Assembly: GCA_050053515.1 (NCBI GenBank)
Contig: JASFTQ010000049.1
Coordinates: 1-19,283, forward strand
Length of the DNA: 19,283 nt
Reading direction: 5' to 3'
Source: G020354645 sp050053515
GTDB taxonomy: Bacteria > Desulfobacterota > Desulfobacteria > Desulfobacterales > G020354645
This document shows, in pieces, positions 15,407-19,283 of this stretch; positions within the stretch are counted from its first letter, which is position 1; each line of letters begins with the position of its first letter. Position numbers and translations under genes: made by a program. Below the pieces are notes generated by a model, which was not told the origin of the DNA, did not search any database, and was given only the letters and a program-made list of their open reading frames with translations.

Positions 15407-16753
15407 CTATATCTCCATCATCATCCGTTCCGGGTTTTCGACAAATTGCTTGATGCCTTTGAGAAATGTGACGGCCTCCCGGCCGTCTACGATGCGGTGG
15501 TCGTAGCTCAGGGCCACATACATCATGGGCCGGACAACCACCTGATCGTCAACGACGATCGGGCGTTTCTCTATTTTGTGCATGCCCAGAATAGCGCTCT
15601 GTGGCATGTTGAGAATCGGGGTGCTCAACAACGATCCGTATACCCCACCATTGCTGATGGTAAACGTCCCGCCCTCCAGATCGGCCAGACCCAAACGATT
15701 CTCGTTGATCTTAGCCACAAAATCCACAATCGCCTGCTCCAGTTGAGCGAAACCGAGTTTGTCGGCATGGCGGATTACCGGGACCACCAGGCCGCGGTGG
15801 GAACCCACGGCCACCCCGATATGCTGATAGTGGTGATATACAATTTCTTTGCCGTCAATAAATGCATTGATTTCGGGAAATTCCCTGAGAGCCGCCACGC
15901 TGGCTTTAATAAAAAAAGACATAAATCCCAGCGAAACCCCGTGCTTCTTTAGAAAAGCATCTTTGTACTGTGCCCGCATATCCATAACGCGGCCCATATC
16001 GATTTCGTTGAATGTGGTCAGCATGGCCGTATTTTGTTTGGCCTCCAGCAGGCGGGTTGCAATGCGTTGGCGTATGGGGCTCATGGGTTTGCGGGTTACT
16101 TTTTCTTCAACCCCGTCGACTGTCGCTGGGGCCTTCTCTGCCAGGGCCGCCGGCATCCGGGGGGTTGTTTCAGGCGCGCCGGCCGTCTGCTCGAGATATA
16201 GCACGACATCACCCTTGGTAATTCTACCACCGGGTCCGGTACCCGAAATTTGGCTGAAATCAAGGTTTTTTTCTGCCAGCAGCCGGCGCACCGACGGTGA
16301 CAGAACCCTGTCACCCGTAGGGTCACGGAAGTCTGTTGATGCAGGTTCGGGTGGGGCAGCCGGTTCCGGTGGTTTTGTTTCAGGCGCCGGTGGGGCAGAC
16401 GGCTCAACAGTCTGGGGCGACGGTACTGCCTTTTGCTCTGCGGCCTCGGCTACTTCGACTTGAGCCGCAGCTCCCTCATCGTCTGCGGCCTCAGCTTCTT
16501 TGGCTTCTGCAGGAGCTTTCTCATCATCTATGGTTCCCACCACTGCCCCGATGGCAACCGTTTCTCCCTCGGCGACTTTTATCGTCAAAACACCGTCAGC
16601 TTCGGCTTCAACCTCCAGGGTAACCTTATCCGTTTCGACAACAAACAGGGCTTCACCCTTGCGGACCATGCCGCCGTCCTGTTTAAACCATTGGGTCAGG
16701 ACAGCCTCGCTTACCGATTCTCCGACACTGGGAACTTTGATTTCTATTAACAT
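15407..16753 (-). CDS. sucB: Dihydrolipoyllysine succinyltransferase (E2 of 2-oxoglutarate dehydrogenase)
   Basis: 448 residues. A single lipoyl domain (1-75) has the acceptor Lys43 in ETDKVTLEV. A flexible Ala/Pro/Glu linker follows (about 78-145). The peripheral-subunit-binding domain (149-185, LSPSVRRLLAEKNL to GPGGRITKGDV) docks E1/E3. The catalytic acyltransferase domain (about 220-448) ends with SYDHRIVDG, catalytic His419 and Asp423. It transfers succinyl from E1 to CoA and forms the complex core. It lies 9 nt after sucA, with AGGAGAAG as ribosome site. The MSPIRQRIATRLLEAKQNTAMLTTFNE-type region typical of succinyltransferases (starting near residue 224), and the adjacent E1, support SucB rather than pyruvate E2. 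Confidence 0.96.
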   Translation of the reverse strand: MLIEIKVPSVGESVSEAVLTQWFKQDGGMVRKGEALFVVETDKVTLEVEAEADGVLTIKVAEGETVAIGAVVGTIDDEKAPAEAKEAEAADDEGAAAQVEVAEAAEQKAVPSPQTVEPSAPPAPETKPPEPAAPPEPASTDFRDPTGDRVLSPSVRRLLAEKNLDFSQISGTGPGGRITKGDVVLYLEQTAGAPETTPRMPAALAEKAPATVDGVEEKVTRKPMSPIRQRIATRLLEAKQNTAMLTTFNEIDMGRVMDMRAQYKDAFLKKHGVSLGFMSFFIKASVAALREFPEINAFIDGKEIVYHHYQHIGVAVGSHRGLVVPVIRHADKLGFAQLEQAIVDFVAKINENRLGLADLEGGTFTISNGGVYGSLLSTPILNMPQSAILGMHKIEKRPIVVDDQVVVRPMMYVALSYDHRIVDGREAVTFLKGIKQFVENPERMMMEI

Positions 16754-16762
16754 AACTTCTCC

Positions 16763-19283
16763 TTAGCCGATCCGCCCGTCAGGGTCCGCCGGCGGCTTTC
16801 CAATAGCCTGATCAACAATCGCTGCCTGCTCCCGCCGGTGAATTTCAGGAAAGCCGGTTGCCGGGCTGGCGGCCTCGTTCCGGCCGATATAAGCTATCGG
16901 TTTCTCGATAACAGCGGCAAGACGGGGGTGTAAAAATTGCCAACCGCCCATATTCTGAGGCTCTTCCTGAACCCAGTACCATTTTTGGGCCTTGCGGTAC
17001 CGGTCCGAAACAGTTTCCAGCTGATTTGTGGGAAAAGGATAAAACTGTTCGAGTCGCACGATCACGATATCATCGATCTTCTTCTCCTTTCGGCGTTGCA
17101 ACAGCTGGTAGTAAATCTTTCCGCTGCATAATAGCACTTTCCGGGGATGATGGCTGGTGATCGGATCATCGAGAACCTCCAGAAAGGAGCCTGAAGCCAA
17201 GTCGTTGAGATCGGAAACAGCCAGCGGGTGGCGCAGAAGACTCTTGGGGGTCATGACAACGAGAGGTTTTCGAACTTTGCGTATGGCCTGCCGCCGCAGC
17301 AGATGAAAGTATTGCGCCGGTGTGGTGGGATTGCAAACCTGGAGGTTGTCTGCGGCACACAGCTGCAAAAATCTCTCCAGGCGCGCACTGGAATGTTCCG
17401 GCCCCAGTCCCTCGAAACCGTGTGGCAACAAAAGCACCAAGCCGCTCAACCGCTGCCATTTTGCCTCACCACTGGCAATAAAAAGATCAATTACAGCCTG
17501 GGCGTTGTTTGAAAAATCACCGAACTGGGCCTCCCAGATTACCATTCCACGGGGCTGGGCCAGAGAATAACCGTATTCAAAACCCAGCACGCTGACTTCA
17601 GCCAGCAAGCTGTTATAAACATAAAAAGGGGCCTGATCTTTGTCCAGATGGTTTAGCGGTATGTATGCTGTTCCTGTCTTGGTATCCACGAGAGCACTGT
17701 GGCGCTGGCTGAAAGTGCCACGGGCAGTGTCCTGGCCGCTTAAACGGATGGGGTGTCCTTCAGTTAAAAGCGAGGCAAATGCCAGCGCTTCCCCATTGGA
17801 CCAGTCGATACCGATACCCTGTTCAACGGTATCCAGCCTTTTTTGCATCAACCGCTGCAGTTTCGAAAACAGGGAGAAGCCGGCCGGGACTTTATTGAGT
17901 TTGCGGGCCAATGACAGCAGTGTTTGCGCATCGGCGGCCGTTTCGATCGGCTCATGGGAATAAACACCGTGGAATCCATTCCAGTTTTCATAAAAAGGAC
18001 TTTCGGGAAACGGACAAGCACTGCCATGAACCGTTTCATAAGCCTCTTCCAGCTTCCGGGTAATTTCAGTTTCGAGTTCTTGAATCTCTTTTTGCGCCGC
18101 CCCATCGACCTTTATTAGCTGTTCGCCATAAATACGGTGAACCGAGGGGCGTTTCCGCACGCGATCGTACATCAACGGTTGAGTAAAATAAGGCTCGTCA
18201 CCTTCATTATGGCCATAACGGCGATAGCAGATAACATCGATGACCACATCTTTGGCAAACGCCTGGCGGTATTCAGCGGCAAGCTTGGTGACGTGATTCA
18301 CGGCATCCGGATCCTCCCCATGAACATGAAAGATAGGTACCATGAGCATTTTGGCGATGTCTGTGGTGTAACGGGTGGAGCGGGCATCCTCCGGAAGTGT
18401 GGTATAGCCGATCTGATTGTTGACCACGATGTGAATCGTGCCGCCGGTTTGATATCCTGCTAATTGGGACATGTTCAAGGTCTCGGCGACCACTCCCTGA
18501 CCGGCAAAAGCGGCATCCCCGTGAAGCAGCAACGGCAGAATCATTTTGGAACCGCCTTCTCCAAGCATGTCCTGCCGGGCCCGCGCAAATCCCTCGACCA
18601 CCGGATTCACTGCTTCCAGATGGCTCGGGTTGTTGACCAAAAAAATACGGAGATCATGACCGCTTGACGTTTTGAGGTCAGCCAGATAACCATTATGATA
18701 TTTGACATCACCGGAGCCAATGAGGCTTTCCGGGTCATAGCAGTTTTCAAATTCGCCGAATATGGTCTCATAGGGCTTTTCGAGAACATGCGCCTGTACG
18801 TTCAAGCGTCCCCGATGCGCCGTCCCGAGAATAATCTCGCGCACCCCTTGTCCGGCGGCATAGTCGATCAGGGTATCCAACATGGCAACAATAACGACAG
18901 CGCCTTCCAGGGAAAACCGGGTTACACCGATATACTTCTTGTTTAGAAACTCTTCAAATAATGTCGCCTGATAGAGTTTTTTCAGGATGCGGAATTTTTG
19001 GCTGCGATCCAGCGCCGCACGGTTGCGGACCGGTTCCATGCGATCCTGCAGCCAACGGCGCTCGACCGGATCTTGCAGGTGCATGTACTCCACACCGATA
19101 GACCGGCAATAGGTCTCTTTGAGCGTTTTGATGATCTCCTTGAGCGGCGCCCGCCCCTCGGCGGCAAAGCGACGGGTGAAAAACTCCGTCTCCAGATCCT
19201 GTAAGGTGAGGCCGAAAGTCTCCAGACTCAGTAAGGGGTGATCAGTGGGGCACGCCTCCAGTGGGTCCATGCAGGCCAGCAAA
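16763..19283 (-). CDS. sucA: 2-oxoglutarate dehydrogenase E1 (5' end cut by the window)
   Basis: At least 839 residues are present; the frame runs off the window edge, so the apparent TTG start at 19282 is not real and some tens of N-terminal residues are missing. Visible: GTAHRGRLNV, the thiamine diphosphate/Mg motif HGDAAFAGQGV to VVNNQIGYTT, RYGHNEGDEPYFTQP, HSSARLERFLQLCA in the transketolase-like pyrimidine-binding domain, and the C-terminal EEPQNMGGW. It decarboxylates 2-oxoglutarate and reductively succinylates the lipoyl arm of SucB. First visible gene of sucA-sucB-lpd. A full three-component complex implies an oxidative NAD-linked TCA step rather than a ferredoxin-dependent 2-oxoglutarate oxidoreductase. 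Confidence 0.96.
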   Translation of the reverse strand, partial: LLACMDPLEACPTDHPLLSLETFGLTLQDLETEFFTRRFAAEGRAPLKEIIKTLKETYCRSIGVEYMHLQDPVERRWLQDRMEPVRNRAALDRSQKFRILKKLYQATLFEEFLNKKYIGVTRFSLEGAVVIVAMLDTLIDYAAGQGVREIILGTAHRGRLNVQAHVLEKPYETIFGEFENCYDPESLIGSGDVKYHNGYLADLKTSSGHDLRIFLVNNPSHLEAVNPVVEGFARARQDMLGEGGSKMILPLLLHGDAAFAGQGVVAETLNMSQLAGYQTGGTIHIVVNNQIGYTTLPEDARSTRYTTDIAKMLMVPIFHVHGEDPDAVNHVTKLAAEYRQAFAKDVVIDVICYRRYGHNEGDEPYFTQPLMYDRVRKRPSVHRIYGEQLIKVDGAAQKEIQELETEITRKLEEAYETVHGSACPFPESPFYENWNGFHGVYSHEPIETAADAQTLLSLARKLNKVPAGFSLFSKLQRLMQKRLDTVEQGIGIDWSNGEALAFASLLTEGHPIRLSGQDTARGTFSQRHSALVDTKTGTAYIPLNHLDKDQAPFYVYNSLLAEVSVLGFEYGYSLAQPRGMVIWEAQFGDFSNNAQAVIDLFIASGEAKWQRLSGLVLLLPHGFEGLGPEHSSARLERFLQLCAADNLQVCNPTTPAQYFHLLRRQAIRKVRKPLVVMTPKSLLRHPLAVSDLNDLASGSFLEVLDDPITSHHPRKVLLCSGKIYYQLLQRRKEKKIDDIVIVRLEQFYPFPTNQLETVSDRYRKAQKWYWVQEEPQNMGGWQFLHPRLAAVIEKPIAYIGRNEAASPATGFPEIHRREQAAIVDQAIGKPPADPDGRIG

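Noticed and set aside
15395..15952. 185-codon open frame opposite sucB
   Set aside because: It is the antisense of a well-supported sucB sequence and shows no family features.
1..19283. CRISPR arrays, tRNA or rRNA genes, prophage or defence genes
   Set aside because: No regularly spaced direct repeats, tRNA cloverleaf, rRNA motif, integrase or nuclease gene was seen on either strand.

Overview
The window is a stretch of bacterial chromosome with mid-range GC and mostly house-keeping genes. The cell is Gram-negative: there is a 2-oxoglutarate dehydrogenase complex of proteobacterial type, a PstC of the long alphaproteobacterial type, a PhoB/PhoR pair, and a Pit transporter with a DUF47 partner. 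The intergenic palindromes and the gene mix are compatible with an uncultivated Desulfobacterota/Deltaproteobacteria-like or other proteobacterial lineage. I cannot fix the taxon from sequence alone.

Layout. (1) 163-4556, minus strand: a tight operon read as pit, then a DUF47/PhoU-like protein, then an 827-residue dikinase-type phosphotransferase whose domain order resembles rifampin phosphotransferase. (2) 4828-5943, plus strand: an exported TlpA-like thioredoxin fused to a C-terminal region with a CxxCH motif and an FMN-binding-like motif. (3) 5944-6545: palindromic intergenic repeats and one perfect 16-bp hairpin. (4) 6546-10775, minus strand: a Pho regulon remnant, with pstC upstream of phoB and phoR. 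PhoB is intact. phoR is broken by three apparent single-base indels and pstC by two, mostly in homopolymers. pstS, pstA, pstB and phoU are absent, and a 339-bp segment bounded by inverted repeats sits where pstA-pstB-phoU would often lie. (5) 11174-13002, minus strand: a two-gene polyamine operon, a eukaryote-type S-adenosylmethionine decarboxylase overlapping spermidine synthase by 4 nt. (6) 13156-13294: four consecutive hairpins ending in an intrinsic terminator on the minus strand, a candidate structured RNA. (7) 13473-13853: a small four-helix membrane protein. (8) 13977-19283, minus strand: lpd, sucB and 5'-truncated sucA, the complete E1-E2-E3 set of 2-oxoglutarate dehydrogenase.

How the parts fit. 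Two phosphate systems sit close together: an intact low-affinity Pit/DUF47 unit carrying an unusual ATP-dependent phosphotransferase, and a Pst/PhoR unit that looks decayed or is damaged by assembly errors. All five frame disruptions I can see fall in phoR and pstC, while about 13 kb of other coding sequence is uninterrupted. The AdoMetDC-SpeE pair makes spermidine from putrescine, which must come from genes elsewhere. The sucAB-lpd operon supplies succinyl-CoA and NADH for an oxidative TCA cycle.
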